Below, in pieces: positions 27,216 through 36,333 of a DNA stretch of 64,000 nucleotides (the first letter of the stretch is position 1; every line of letters begins with the position of its first letter). This DNA comes from Prevotella sp. tc2-28. GTDB lineage: Bacteria > Bacteroidota > Bacteroidia > Bacteroidales > Bacteroidaceae. The position numbers were made by a program, and so were the translations under genes. Below the pieces are notes generated by a model. That model ran no database searches. It had not been told where the DNA came from and saw nothing but the letters and a program-made list of their open reading frames with translations. The stretch covers positions 116,570-180,569 of the forward strand of contig NZ_FNRE01000008.1 of NCBI RefSeq assembly GCF_900107705.1. The letters run 5' to 3'.

Positions 27216-29801
27216 ATGAAGAAACTACTTGTAACTATACTGTTTATGGTAGGGGCATCGGCCTTGCGGGCGCAGATGCTGCCCTACCAGAACCCACAGC
27301 TAACCGCAGAGCAACGTGCCGACGACTTACTAGGTCGTCTGACGCTTGACGAGAAAGTGAAGCTGATGATGGACACCTCGCCAGCCATTCCGCGACTGGG
27401 TATCCCACAATTCCAGTGGTGGAACGAGGCGCTGCATGGGGTGGGACGAAACGGATTTGCCACCGTATTCCCCATCACAATGGCAATGGCAGCCTCATGG
27501 GACGACGCCCTACTACACCAGGTGTTCACTGCCGTCAGCGACGAGGCCCGTGCAAAGGCTCAGCAAGCCAAGAAAGCCGGTAACATACAACGATACCAGA
27601 GCCTGTCGTTTTGGACACCGAACATCAACATATTCCGTGACCCTCGATGGGGACGCGGACAGGAGACCTATGGTGAAGACCCCTATCTGACAACGAAGAT
27701 GGGACTGGCCGTGGTGCGTGGTCTACAGGGGATGACCTACGAAGGACGATGGCTGGGCGGAGGTTATAAGAAGTTATTGGCTTGTGCCAAGCACTTTGCC
27801 GTACATAGCGGTCCGGAGTGGAACCGTCACACCTTCAATATAGAAAACCTGCCCGAGCGCGACCTGTGGGAAACTTACCTGCCAGCCTTTAAGGCATTGG
27901 TGCAAGAGGGAAAGGTGGCTGAGGTGATGTGTGCCTATCAACGTATTGACGGCGACCCCTGCTGCGGCAATGCACGCTACGAGCAACACATCCTGCGAGA
28001 CTTATGGGGATTCAAGGGACTGATTACCAGCGACTGCGGTGCTATCCGCGATTTTCTGCCTAAATGGCACAATGTAGCCAAAGATGGTGCCGAAGCCAGT
28101 GCCAAAGCTGTATTGGCTGGTACCGACGTTGAGTGCGGCTCGGAATACAAGAACCTGCCTGCTGCCGTGAAGCGCGGTGACATCAAGGAGACTGACCTCG
28201 ACAAGAGCCTGCGCCGTCTGCTCATTGCCCGTTTCGAACTGGGTGACTTCGACAATGACGAGTTGAACCCATGGACGAAGATTCCCGCCAGCGTGATTGC
28301 CTCGAAGGAACACAAGGCGCTAGCCTACGAGATGGCCAAGAAAGGCATCGTATTGCTGAAAAACAATGGCATCCTGCCCCTTTCTAACATCAGACATCAA
28401 ACATCAAACATCGTCGTCATGGGTCCTAATGCCAATGACTCGGTGATGATGTGGGGAAACTACTCAGGCTACCCCACTCGTACCATCACAGCGTTAGAAG
28501 GAATCGGGAAGAAGGCAAAGGTCAGCTACATACAAGGCTGTGGACTTACTCGTAACGAGGCTTTTGAGAGTCGCTATGACAAGATTCAGAGTCCGTTAGG
28601 CTACAAGGGAATGCAGGCCATCTACTGGAACAACACCGAAATGAAGGGGAAGCCTGTGACAACCGTTAATATCGCGAACCCCATCCAGCTGAGCAACGGT
28701 GGTAACACGGTGTTTGCCCCAGGCGTTAACCTGGAGAACTTCTCTGCCCGCCTGGATGGTATCTTCAAGCCCACAGCCGATGAGAAACTCATTTTCGACA
28801 TCAGCGCTGACGACAAACTGCGCCTCATCGTCAATGGCGACACATTGGTGGACATCTGGAAAGTACGCCACCGCATCCAGGGTGCCAAGAAGGAACTGGA
28901 TGTTAAGGCTGGCGAGCACTACCGCATCCAGATAGACTATGTACAAGAGACGGGCTATGGAGCCTTGAACTTCGACATCAAAAAGAAAATCAATCCTACC
29001 CACCAGGAACTGCTGGCACAGATAGGCAACGCCCAGACGGTTGTCTTCGTGGGTGGCATCTCACCCAGTCTGGAAGGTGAAGAGATGAAGGTCAGCGAAC
29101 CTGGTTTCAAGGGTGGCGACCGTACCAGCATCGAGTTGCCCCAGGCGCAGCGTGACATACTGGCTATGTTGCATCAAGCTGGCAAACAGGTGGTGTTTGT
29201 CAACTGCTCCGGCAGTGCGATGGCACTCACCCCCGAGCTGGAGTCGTGTGATGCCATTGTGCAGTGGTGGTATGCAGGAGAGCAGGGCGGAACGGCACTT
29301 GCTGACGTGCTCTTTGGCGACTACAACCCCAGTGGCAAGTTGCCTATCACCTTCTACAAGAACACGGAGGAGTTGCCCGATTTCCTGGACTACACAATGA
29401 AAAACCGCACCTATCGCTACTATACCGGCGAGGCGCTGTTCCCCTTCGGCTACGGACTGAGCTACACCACCTTCGACATCAGCAAACCCGTCTATAAGAA
29501 TAATAAGGTACGCGTGACCGTCAAGAATACCGGTGACCGGAAAGGTATGGAGACCGTTCAGGTCTACGTACGTCGTAGCGCAGACAAAGAAGGTCCTCAG
29601 AAGACACTGAAAGCCTACCAGCAAGTCATGCTGGAAGCAGGTGAAAGCAAGGCAATAGCCATTGACTTCCCCCGTCAGTGCTTTGAGGGATGGGATGCCC
29701 AGACCAACACCATGCGCGTCGTGCCAGGTAAATATGAACTCATGGTGGAATCGTCGAGTGCCGACAAGGATTTAAAGAAGGTGGTGATTACAGTGAAGTA
29801 A
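27216..29801 (+). CDS. Secreted GH3 glycoside hydrolase with PA14-type insert
   Basis: A glycosidase of 861 residues with signal peptide. The GH3 N-terminal barrel is clear: WWNEALHGVGR, LSFWTPNINIFRDPRWGRGQE, the KH pair in LLACAKHFAVHSG, and GLITSDCGAI with the nucleophile aspartate near residue 272. The second domain carries GIVLLKNNGILPL, interrupted by a PA14-like insert (about residues 490-600; FSARLDGIFKPTADEKLIFD). It ends in an Fn3-like domain (PFGYGLSYTTFDIS to the C-terminus). The sequence type is that of beta-xylosidases, arabinofuranosidases and beta-glucosidases, so trimming of neutral side chains such as xylogalacturonan or arabinan is plausible. Its last codons overlap the convergent antiporter gene by 14 bases. 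A short repeat (28386-28412) is embedded in frame. Confidence 0.92.
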   Translation: MKKLLVTILFMVGASALRAQMLPYQNPQLTAEQRADDLLGRLTLDEKVKLMMDTSPAIPRLGIPQFQWWNEALHGVGRNGFATVFPITMAMAASWDDALLHQVFTAVSDEARAKAQQAKKAGNIQRYQSLSFWTPNINIFRDPRWGRGQETYGEDPYLTTKMGLAVVRGLQGMTYEGRWLGGGYKKLLACAKHFAVHSGPEWNRHTFNIENLPERDLWETYLPAFKALVQEGKVAEVMCAYQRIDGDPCCGNARYEQHILRDLWGFKGLITSDCGAIRDFLPKWHNVAKDGAEASAKAVLAGTDVECGSEYKNLPAAVKRGDIKETDLDKSLRRLLIARFELGDFDNDELNPWTKIPASVIASKEHKALAYEMAKKGIVLLKNNGILPLSNIRHQTSNIVVMGPNANDSVMMWGNYSGYPTRTITALEGIGKKAKVSYIQGCGLTRNEAFESRYDKIQSPLGYKGMQAIYWNNTEMKGKPVTTVNIANPIQLSNGGNTVFAPGVNLENFSARLDGIFKPTADEKLIFDISADDKLRLIVNGDTLVDIWKVRHRIQGAKKELDVKAGEHYRIQIDYVQETGYGALNFDIKKKINPTHQELLAQIGNAQTVVFVGGISPSLEGEEMKVSEPGFKGGDRTSIELPQAQRDILAMLHQAGKQVVFVNCSGSAMALTPELESCDAIVQWWYAGEQGGTALADVLFGDYNPSGKLPITFYKNTEELPDFLDYTMKNRTYRYYTGEALFPFGYGLSYTTFDISKPVYKNNKVRVTVKNTGDRKGMETVQVYVRRSADKEGPQKTLKAYQQVMLEAGESKAIAIDFPRQCFEGWDAQTNTMRVVPGKYELMVESSSADKDLKKVVITVK

Positions 29802-30711
29802 TCAGCCACCACAGATAAGCCATATAGCCCAACAGCAGCACGGCACCTTCCCAGCGTTCTACCGTATAGCGGGTGCGCGAGAAGAGCCAGATGAGGGCTA
29901 CCGACAGGAGCATCACTGCCATATCAACGGTGGTGATGCCTTCTATTTCCAAGGGATTGATGGTTGCCGTCAGTCCAAGGATGAGCAAGATGTTGAACAC
30001 GTTGGAACCGATTACGTTTCCAATGGCTATCGCAGATTGTCCCTTGCGAGCAGCCACCACACTGGTAGCCAATTCTGGCAGTGAGGTTCCTCCCGCCACG
30101 ATGGTCAGACCGACAACAGCCTCGCTGATGCCCAGCGACAAAGCGATGTCCGATGCAGCGTTAACAAACAGGTTACTGCCCACCACCAAACCAGTCAGAC
30201 CGAAGACCACAAAAAGGATATTCTTCCACACCGGTGAGTTCTCCCTGACGACATCGGCCTTCCCCGTCTTCGCCTGCATCAGCGTGTAGACCATGAAGGC
30301 GGCAAAGCCCAACAAAAGGATAATGCCGTCGAAGCGTCCCAAAGCCCCGTCGAAAGCCAGTACGACGAGCAGGATGGAGGCAAGGACGGAGCAAGGGATA
30401 TCCTTCTTCACCGTCGACTTGCTGATGACCATCGGGGCTACCAATGCTGCTGCTCCCACGATGAGCATGGCGTTCATCGTGTTCGAACCGACCACATTAC
30501 CTATAGCCATGTCCGACGTACCGTTCAGGGCAGAGACCAGACTGACGAAGAACTCAGGAGCTGAGGTTCCTGCAGCCACAATGGTCAGACCGATAATAAT
30601 CTCAGGCACATTCATGCGCCGAGCCAGTGCCGAGGCACCTTCCGTCAGTTTGTCGGCACCGAAAAGGACAAGTGCCACACCGAGGACAATCCAAAGAATA
30701 TTAAATATCAT
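29788..30711 (-). CDS. Calcium/sodium antiporter (YrbG/CaCA family)
   Basis: An inner-membrane exchanger of 307 residues with about ten hydrophobic segments. The two inverted alpha-repeats of the family are visible: GLTIVAAGTSAPEFFVSLVS with GNVVGSN, and GLTIVAGGTSLPELATSVVA with GNVIGSN; both carry the acidic ion-binding residue. The start at 30711 is preferred because it gives [20 protein letters not shown] and overlaps the end of the S4 gene by 11 bases, a common coupling in operons. Together with the S4, Pth and L25 genes it forms a - strand housekeeping operon. Confidence 0.93.
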   Translation of the reverse strand: MIFNILWIVLGVALVLFGADKLTEGASALARRMNVPEIIIGLTIVAAGTSAPEFFVSLVSALNGTSDMAIGNVVGSNTMNAMLIVGAAALVAPMVISKSTVKKDIPCSVLASILLVVLAFDGALGRFDGIILLLGFAAFMVYTLMQAKTGKADVVRENSPVWKNILFVVFGLTGLVVGSNLFVNAASDIALSLGISEAVVGLTIVAGGTSLPELATSVVAARKGQSAIAIGNVIGSNVFNILLILGLTATINPLEIEGITTVDMAVMLLSVALIWLFSRTRYTVERWEGAVLLLGYMAYLWWLITSL

Positions 30712-31135
30712 CTTCGTCGAAATCAAAGTCAAAATCACCATAGCCCTCCATGGCTGGACCAACAAAGTCGTCCAACGCACGACGGTCTTTCTTCGTAGGA
30801 CGACCCGTTCCCCGCTGACGGTCTATGAAACCGCTGATACGGTTCATCTCCAGCAATTCATACTGGTCGGGCGCCGTCACGTTCTCGTAGATCTCAGGCA
30901 ATAGCTTAGCGCCTACCCGCTGTTCTATCGTCTTCAGAATTTTAAACGAATAGGTCACGGGGGGCTTGCGCACGTTAATCACCTCGCCCGCCTTTACCAT
31001 GCGACTGGGTTTTACATTCATGCCGCTAATGGTGACGCGCCCATTCTTGATGGCGTCGGCAGCGATGGAGCGTGTCTTGAAGATACGTGCAGCCCACAGC
31101 CACTTGTCTACTCTTGCTTCGTTTGTTTCTGCCAT
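30701..31135 (-). CDS. S4-domain RNA-binding protein (Hsp15/HslR-like)
   Basis: The product of 144 residues starts with an S4 RNA-binding domain ([27 protein letters not shown]) and ends with a strongly acidic tail ([11 protein letters not shown]). It matches ribosome-associated heat-shock protein Hsp15, which binds free 50S subunits carrying nascent chains. The start overlaps the 3' end of pth by 28 bases and its stop overlaps the antiporter start, so the three are probably translated from one message. Confidence 0.9.
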   Translation of the reverse strand: MAETNEARVDKWLWAARIFKTRSIAADAIKNGRVTISGMNVKPSRMVKAGEVINVRKPPVTYSFKILKTIEQRVGAKLLPEIYENVTAPDQYELLEMNRISGFIDRQRGTGRPTKKDRRALDDFVGPAMEGYGDFDFDFDEDDI

Positions 31136-31710
31136 ACTGGTGTCTTTCCCAACTTGTTATACTGGTTCATCGTCACGTCGACGCCTGCCAACACAAAGCT
31201 CTTGATGATGTCGACAGTCAGGTCGATAGTCGGCTGCAGATGCTCGCGTTCCTCCGTCGAAAAACGTCCCAACACATGGTCTATCTGCGAGCCTACCGGA
31301 TAGTCGTTGCCGATGCCCATACGCAGACGGGCATAGTTCTGACCAATGAGCTGCTGGATGTGTCCCAAGCCATTGTGTCCGCCGTTCGAGCCGTTGCCTT
31401 TCAGACGGAACGAGCCCAGCGGCAGCGCCACATCGTCGCTAACCACCAGCAGTCGGCTTTGGTCGATATTCTCCTGGTTCAGCCAATAGCGCACGGCATT
31501 GCCGCTGAGGTTCATAAATGTGGTGGGTTTCAACAGAAACACCTTGCGGCCTTTCAGCGAGGTCTCGCCCACGAAACCGTAACGGCGGTCGGCAAAAACA
31601 ATATTGGACGCCTTCGCAAAAGCGTCCAATACCATAAATCCTGTATTGTGGCGGGTCTCAGCGTATTCGTCGCCAGGGTTACCCAGACCAACAATTAAGT
31701 ACTTGTCCAT
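31108..31710 (-). CDS. pth: Peptidyl-tRNA hydrolase
   Basis: This cytoplasmic enzyme of 200 residues releases peptides from peptidyl-tRNA so the tRNA can be reused. Family motifs are present in order: [22 protein letters not shown] with the catalytic histidine (near residue 20), [37 protein letters not shown] and YARLRMGIG. The ATG at 31710 is chosen because the family begins with (M)[11 protein letters not shown]; an upstream in-frame extension would lie inside the L25 gene. It follows rplY by 10 bases, a usual pairing. Confidence 0.97.
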   Translation of the reverse strand: MDKYLIVGLGNPGDEYAETRHNTGFMVLDAFAKASNIVFADRRYGFVGETSLKGRKVFLLKPTTFMNLSGNAVRYWLNQENIDQSRLLVVSDDVALPLGSFRLKGNGSNGGHNGLGHIQQLIGQNYARLRMGIGNDYPVGSQIDHVLGRFSTEEREHLQPTIDLTVDIIKSFVLAGVDVTMNQYNKLGKTPVWQKQTKQE

Positions 31711-31720
31711 GCTGTCAATA

Positions 31721-32320
31721 TTACTCTGCAGCAGCCTCAGCAGCAGCCGAACGAGAAGCACGTGTAGCCTTGACAGAGCATACGATAACTTCCTTCGGAG
31801 TAGCAATCTCAAGACCCTCGAAGCTCAATGAGCCAACCTTGATGGCCTTACCCAGCTGCAACTCTGTAACGTCGATGTCCAGTTTCTCAGGAATCTGCTT
31901 ATATGGAGCGGTAACGTTAATCTTACGGATAGAGAGGTTCAGACGACCACCATCGCGAACACCCTGAGCGTGACCGACGATGTTAACGGGAATACCAACG
32001 GTGATAGCCTTGGTCTCGTTGATCTCGTAGAAGTCAGCATGCAGCAGTGCATCGCTTGTGGGATGGAACTGCAGTTCCTTCATGATAGCCTTATGCTCAG
32101 TACCGTCAATGTTCAGGTTGACAACATATACATGAGGAGTATATACAGCCTTGCGGAGCTCAGCCATAGGAGCCACGAAAGCCATTGCCTCGGGCAGACC
32201 ATTCTCGCCTTTCTTCTCACCATACAGATTGCAGGGAACCATACCCTCCTTGCGAAGCAACTTTGAGGCCTTCTTGCCTACGTCGGTGCGCTTCTTACCA
32301 CTTACGTTAATCTCTTTCAT
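31721..32320 (-). CDS. rplY: 50S ribosomal protein L25 / general stress protein Ctc
   Basis: A 5S rRNA-binding ribosomal protein of 199 residues. The L25 N-terminal domain ([33 protein letters not shown], then [22 protein letters not shown]) is followed by the longer TL5/Ctc-type C-terminal beta domain ([20 protein letters not shown]). The C-terminus is alanine-rich ([11 protein letters not shown]). It is the first gene of the L25-pth-S4-antiporter operon, behind a consensus promoter and a roughly 100-base structured leader. Confidence 0.97.
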   Translation of the reverse strand: MKEINVSGKKRTDVGKKASKLLRKEGMVPCNLYGEKKGENGLPEAMAFVAPMAELRKAVYTPHVYVVNLNIDGTEHKAIMKELQFHPTSDALLHADFYEINETKAITVGIPVNIVGHAQGVRDGGRLNLSIRKINVTAPYKQIPEKLDIDVTELQLGKAIKVGSLSFEGLEIATPKEVIVCSVKATRASRSAAAEAAAE

Positions 32321-32425
32321 AATTAAAATGTGTTACTCTAAAATTAAGTTATTTGCTTAATCCACCATCACACGATGCGAAGGTTTAGCTCCGGCCTCCC
32401 GTAGGGGGATTGTCGAAAGCGGGTG
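32321..32425 (-). promoter_or_regulatory. Leader of the rplY operon with GC-rich hairpins
   Basis: The transcript leader between the -7 box and the start codon contains a CCCCCTACGGGAGG segment and neighbouring GC-rich blocks in an otherwise AT-rich context. Ribosomal-protein leaders often hold autoregulatory structures, but I do not recognise a named family. Confidence 0.4.
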
Positions 32426-32457
32426 CAAAGGTACACTTTTTTTCGCTAATAGCCAAA
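32426..32457 (-). promoter_or_regulatory. Promoter of the rplY operon
   Basis: On the - strand: TTTG (32457-32454), 20 bases, TACCTTTG (32433-32426). Confidence 0.9.
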
Positions 32458-32577
32458 GTTTTTTCCTTTTTTCTTCACGCGTTATAATAATTAGGTGATT
32501 TGTGGGCATCTATGATGGTCACATCATGGCACCGAAAGCAAAAGCATAAATACCTCGTGGTTAACATTTTTTTAGCG

Positions 32578-32589
32578 AAACGTTTACGT
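32578..32589 (-). promoter_or_regulatory. Candidate operator, AAACGTTTACGT
   Basis: Its reverse complement equals the first 12 bases of the site at 15059. It lies only about 20 bases upstream of the -7 box at 32608, so if bound it would overlap the -33 region and might repress. Confidence 0.3.
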
Positions 32590-32607
32590 GTTATTAAAAT
32601 TTTCCTT

Positions 32608-32615
32608 TACCTTTG
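32608..32615 (+). promoter_or_regulatory. Promoter -7 box TACCTTTG of the S8 protease gene
   Basis: A TAnnTTTG element 48 bases before the ATG; no good TTTG at -33. Confidence 0.7.
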
Positions 32616-32662
32616 TTTCCAAAATGTGAACAAATTTTTTTCTGATATCTAAAACAATCTAA

Positions 32663-34993
32663 ATGATGAAAAGAACGATGAAGTGTTTGCTGGCTTTGCT
32701 TTTGATGGGCGGCGGCAGTATGATGGCACAAGATAAACTATCCCCGATGGTGAGCTCCTACGTGCAACAGGCTAAGACGAGGCGTGCTGCAGCGACAGAA
32801 GAACAGAAGCCCGGACTTTTCATGGTGAGGGTTCAACCCAATGCCAACCCCGACGAGGTGAGCGGCCAGATAGCCGGAATGGGTGCAGAGGTTAAGGCGG
32901 CTATGGGTCACATGCTGATGGTGGCTGCCACAGCCGAACAATTGCCGGAAATAGCCCGGCTGGAGGGCGTGTTGAATATTGCGAAAGGCACCAAGCCCCT
33001 ACTGAAACTCGATAAGTCGCGACAAGTCACACATGCCGACGAGGTGCAGAACGGCACGGGCGAGCAACTGCCACAGGCCTACAACGGCGAAGGTGTCATC
33101 ATTGGCGTCATAGACGCCGGTTTCGATTTCACCCATCCCGTTTTCAAAGACGACAAAGGCAATCTGCGCATCAAAGCAGCCTACATGCCGGGGATGACCT
33201 ATACCGAGGGAAGGGGCAAGAAGGCGGTGGTTGACGGCAAGGAACTGGAAGGCACGCTCTTCGACATACCCGAAATGATACTCGACACCACGCAATTGAA
33301 GCAGACCAACACTTTTCACGGCACACACGTCGCCGGATGCGCAGCAGCCAGTCCGGTTGCCAACGTGAAGGGCATAGCAGGTGGCCATCTGGCAGGTATA
33401 GCACCTAAGGCCGAACTCATACTGAGCGAAACATACGCCGACGAACAACAAAATAAGAAATACGAAGGAGGCACTACTGACCCGGAGGTGCTCAACGTTA
33501 TCAATGCGATGAACTACATGGAAGACTATGCCAAGAAGGCTGGCAAGCCCCTGTTGGTGACGATGAGTATGAATACTGCAGTAGGGCCCCACGATGGTAC
33601 CAGTGCAGAATCGCTGGTCTATAAAGATTTCTGCGACAGAGGCAACATCATGACCATCGCCACTGGCAACGAAGGAGGCGATAATTGTCACGTCCATAAA
33701 ACGATAGATGCCAACCATCCCCTCAAGGTGTTGTTTTCCAGGAGCAACGAATACAGTGTCATCAACTACCTGCTGACCGACAAGCCTGCCAAGATCAGAA
33801 TCTTCCTCTACGACATAGCGAAAAAGACGGAGGTAGCCACCACGAATACGTATGATCTTGTGAACGGCATCAGTTCAAAGGCGGCCATATCCAAAGACGG
33901 GGAGGATGCTGACAAGGACGAGCTGAGCAAGGACTTGCTGAAACTGATGAAAGACGGTGATGGCAAAAGCCGTTATTACAATTCGGGCGGTGCGCTGGCT
34001 GTTAAAAACGGTATCGGCGAGACACAGGATCCGAAGGGAGGCACTCGCCATGTGACCACAACAACCATTCAGTCGATTGGACTAATGATCAGCAGCGACA
34101 TCAGACTAGGCATTGAGATTACGGCTAACGAGAGCATCGAGCAACGCGCATGGATTAACTCCAATAGCGGCGGCGGCGAGTTTGAGAATGTCGAAGGATT
34201 TGACAAGGGTTCTGCCGATGTCAGCGTAGGCGACCTCTGCACCACTGGTGTACCCATCAGCGTGGGTTCATGGACAGCCAACAATCTAGTCGTTGACGAA
34301 CCCGGTGGAAAACCAGAAGCCGATAAAAAGGAAACGGTAGGCGACATCTCCAAATACACCAGCTATGGTGTTGACTATGCCGGCCACCAGCATCCCTTCG
34401 TCCTAACCCCTGGCAACTGTATCTATAGTGCCAGCAACTCGTTTCTGAGCGATGAATTCAACGACGTCATTGCCAAACAGGATTTCTCGAATCAGTTCAA
34501 AGGTCAGACCACCCCACGAAGCTACAGATGGGTGAGAGCCAACGGTACGTCGATGGCAACACCCATTGCGGCAGGCATCATTGCCCTGTGGTTGCAGGCT
34601 GCCCACGACAAGGGCATCACGCTGACCATCGACAAGGTGAAGGACATCATCAAGGAGAGCACCGAAACCGACGAGTTTACCCAGAAAGCTGGCATCCGTG
34701 CCGGCTATGGCAAGTTGAATGCCTACAAGGGACTGCTCAAGGTGCTGGGATTACCAACAGCCATCAGCGAACTTAGTCAGCATCAGCCGCAGGGTATGAC
34801 CTTCCGCATTGCCGACGGCCGACTCTATGCCGAGGGTGCAGAGGACGGAACGGCTGTCACACTCTACAACCTGTCGGGTGCCATCGTGCGCCAGTCGCAG
34901 GTAGCAGGCGGTGCCGTCAGCCTCGACGGTCTGCAGCCCGGTGTCTATGCCGTACAGATAGGGCGACTAGGCTCTACACTCATTCGATTATAA
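32663..34993 (+). CDS. Secreted subtilisin-like serine protease, family S8
   Basis: A protease of 776 residues exported by an N-terminal signal peptide. The catalytic triad is complete: D151 in GVIDAGFDFTHPVF, H219 in HGTHVAGCAA and S630 in NGTSMATPIAAGII. Residues about 40-110 look like an inhibitor-type propeptide (LFMVRVQPNANPDEVSGQ). The long stretch between His and Ser holds a beta-rich insert (about 330-560), a feature of several Bacteroidota S8 proteases. The C-terminus (VTLYNLSGAIVRQSQVAGG ... LQPGVYAVQIG) resembles a secretion-system sorting domain. The gene is monocistronic or loosely joined to the GH3 gene 48 bases downstream. Confidence 0.93.
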   Translation: MMKRTMKCLLALLLMGGGSMMAQDKLSPMVSSYVQQAKTRRAAATEEQKPGLFMVRVQPNANPDEVSGQIAGMGAEVKAAMGHMLMVAATAEQLPEIARLEGVLNIAKGTKPLLKLDKSRQVTHADEVQNGTGEQLPQAYNGEGVIIGVIDAGFDFTHPVFKDDKGNLRIKAAYMPGMTYTEGRGKKAVVDGKELEGTLFDIPEMILDTTQLKQTNTFHGTHVAGCAAASPVANVKGIAGGHLAGIAPKAELILSETYADEQQNKKYEGGTTDPEVLNVINAMNYMEDYAKKAGKPLLVTMSMNTAVGPHDGTSAESLVYKDFCDRGNIMTIATGNEGGDNCHVHKTIDANHPLKVLFSRSNEYSVINYLLTDKPAKIRIFLYDIAKKTEVATTNTYDLVNGISSKAAISKDGEDADKDELSKDLLKLMKDGDGKSRYYNSGGALAVKNGIGETQDPKGGTRHVTTTTIQSIGLMISSDIRLGIEITANESIEQRAWINSNSGGGEFENVEGFDKGSADVSVGDLCTTGVPISVGSWTANNLVVDEPGGKPEADKKETVGDISKYTSYGVDYAGHQHPFVLTPGNCIYSASNSFLSDEFNDVIAKQDFSNQFKGQTTPRSYRWVRANGTSMATPIAAGIIALWLQAAHDKGITLTIDKVKDIIKESTETDEFTQKAGIRAGYGKLNAYKGLLKVLGLPTAISELSQHQPQGMTFRIADGRLYAEGAEDGTAVTLYNLSGAIVRQSQVAGGAVSLDGLQPGVYAVQIGRLGSTLIRL

Positions 34994-35041
34994 CCAAAAC
35001 GGATTATCAAGAATCATCAAATAAATAACAAAATCCCAACA

Positions 35042-36211
35042 ATGAAACAGAGAATACTATGGATGCTGACCGTCATCATGACCTACGGTCTTTTATTGAC
35101 ATCCTGTTCTAACAACGACGCACCTGTCGTACCGCCCACCGATGAGGTAGAAGCGTTGCTGCAGAAGATGACGCTGCGCGAGAAAATAGGACAGATGTTC
35201 TACATCCGCATTGAGTCGCTCGACCCCTCGATAGAATGGACTACCTACGACGACCTGGCAGCCCTCAAGAACCAAGAGATTACCATGAACATGAGGAATG
35301 TCAATAAGGAATACCCCGTAGGCGGCATCATCCTGTATGCATGGAACATCGAGGACGAGGCACAGCTGGCCACCATCATCCCGCAGATACGTTCGCTGAA
35401 CGGTCATCCGCTGCTCTGCATCGACGAGGAAGGCGGCAGGGTATCACGCATCGCAAATAACCCGAACTTCAACGTCAAGAAATACGCCTCGATGGCGGCT
35501 ATCGGTGAGACCGGCGACCCGCAGAATGCCTACGAGTGCGGCAACACCATCGGCACCTACCTGAAAAAATACGACTTCGACATCGACTTTGCCCCTGTGG
35601 CTGACGTGAACACCAATCCGGACAATATCATCATCGGTCCGCGTGCATTCAGCGACAAGCCTGAGGTGGCTGCACCGATGGTAGTCAACTACCTGCAAGG
35701 TCTGGAGGATGCAGGCATCACGGGCTGCATCAAGCATTTCCCCGGTCATGGCGACACGACAGCCGACACCCACACGGGCTATGTACAGTCGCTGAAGACG
35801 TGGGACGAGATGAAGGACTGCGAGATGGTGACCTTCCGCGCAGGCATCCAGTGGGGTTGCCAGCTGATCATGACAGCCCACATCGGCGTACCTAACGTCA
35901 CCGGCTCTACCGTTCCCTCCACCATGTCGCCCATCATCCTGCAAGACAAGCTGCGCGGAGAGTTGGGCTACAAGAACATCATCATCACCGACGGCATGGA
36001 GATGGGCGCCATCACCCATCACTACACCAGTGGCGAGGCCGCCGTGGGCAGCATCCAGGCAGGAGTGGACATCGTGCTGGGTCCTCGCGACTTCACCGAG
36101 GCCTTCGATGCAGTGATGGCTGCTGTGAAGAACGGAACCATCAGCGAAGAGCGCATCAACCAGAGCGTGCGGCGCATCCTGACACTCAGACTCGGTATGA
36201 ACCGCCTGTAA
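35042..36211 (+). CDS. GH3 beta-N-acetylhexosaminidase-like lipoprotein (NagZ-type)
   Basis: The product of 389 residues has a lipoprotein signal (ILWMLTVIMTYGLLLTSC). It consists of the GH3 N-terminal barrel only, as in NagZ. Diagnostic motifs are LREKIGQMF, LCIDEEGGRVSRI, DFAPVADVNTNP, the KHFPGHGDTTADTH loop with the catalytic His/Asp pair, and IIITDGMEMGAI with the aspartate nucleophile. It probably cleaves N-acetylhexosamine from peptidoglycan fragments or host glycans in the periplasm. It is unlike the large GH3 at 27216 and has no link to pectin. Confidence 0.9.
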   Translation: MKQRILWMLTVIMTYGLLLTSCSNNDAPVVPPTDEVEALLQKMTLREKIGQMFYIRIESLDPSIEWTTYDDLAALKNQEITMNMRNVNKEYPVGGIILYAWNIEDEAQLATIIPQIRSLNGHPLLCIDEEGGRVSRIANNPNFNVKKYASMAAIGETGDPQNAYECGNTIGTYLKKYDFDIDFAPVADVNTNPDNIIIGPRAFSDKPEVAAPMVVNYLQGLEDAGITGCIKHFPGHGDTTADTHTGYVQSLKTWDEMKDCEMVTFRAGIQWGCQLIMTAHIGVPNVTGSTVPSTMSPIILQDKLRGELGYKNIIITDGMEMGAITHHYTSGEAAVGSIQAGVDIVLGPRDFTEAFDAVMAAVKNGTISEERINQSVRRILTLRLGMNRL

Positions 36212-36240
36212 GCGACGCCATAAGAGATGGCGGCAAGTTT

Positions 36241-36333
36241 TTCTCTCACTTAATCACGACCCTGAGCTTTGCTCGAGCTCGCTCACGTTCGGAAGTGAGA
36301 ACAAGCTCTCACTTCTCTCACTTAATCACGACC
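36241..36333. repeat. 21-bp direct repeat flanking a hairpin element downstream of the esterase gene
   Basis: The 21 bases at 36241-36261 recur exactly at 36313-36333. The second copy contains the last codons and stop of the - strand esterase gene. The interval contains GAGCT-ttgctcg-AGCTC and other palindromic bits. It lies between two convergent genes and may also act as a terminator. Confidence 0.7.
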
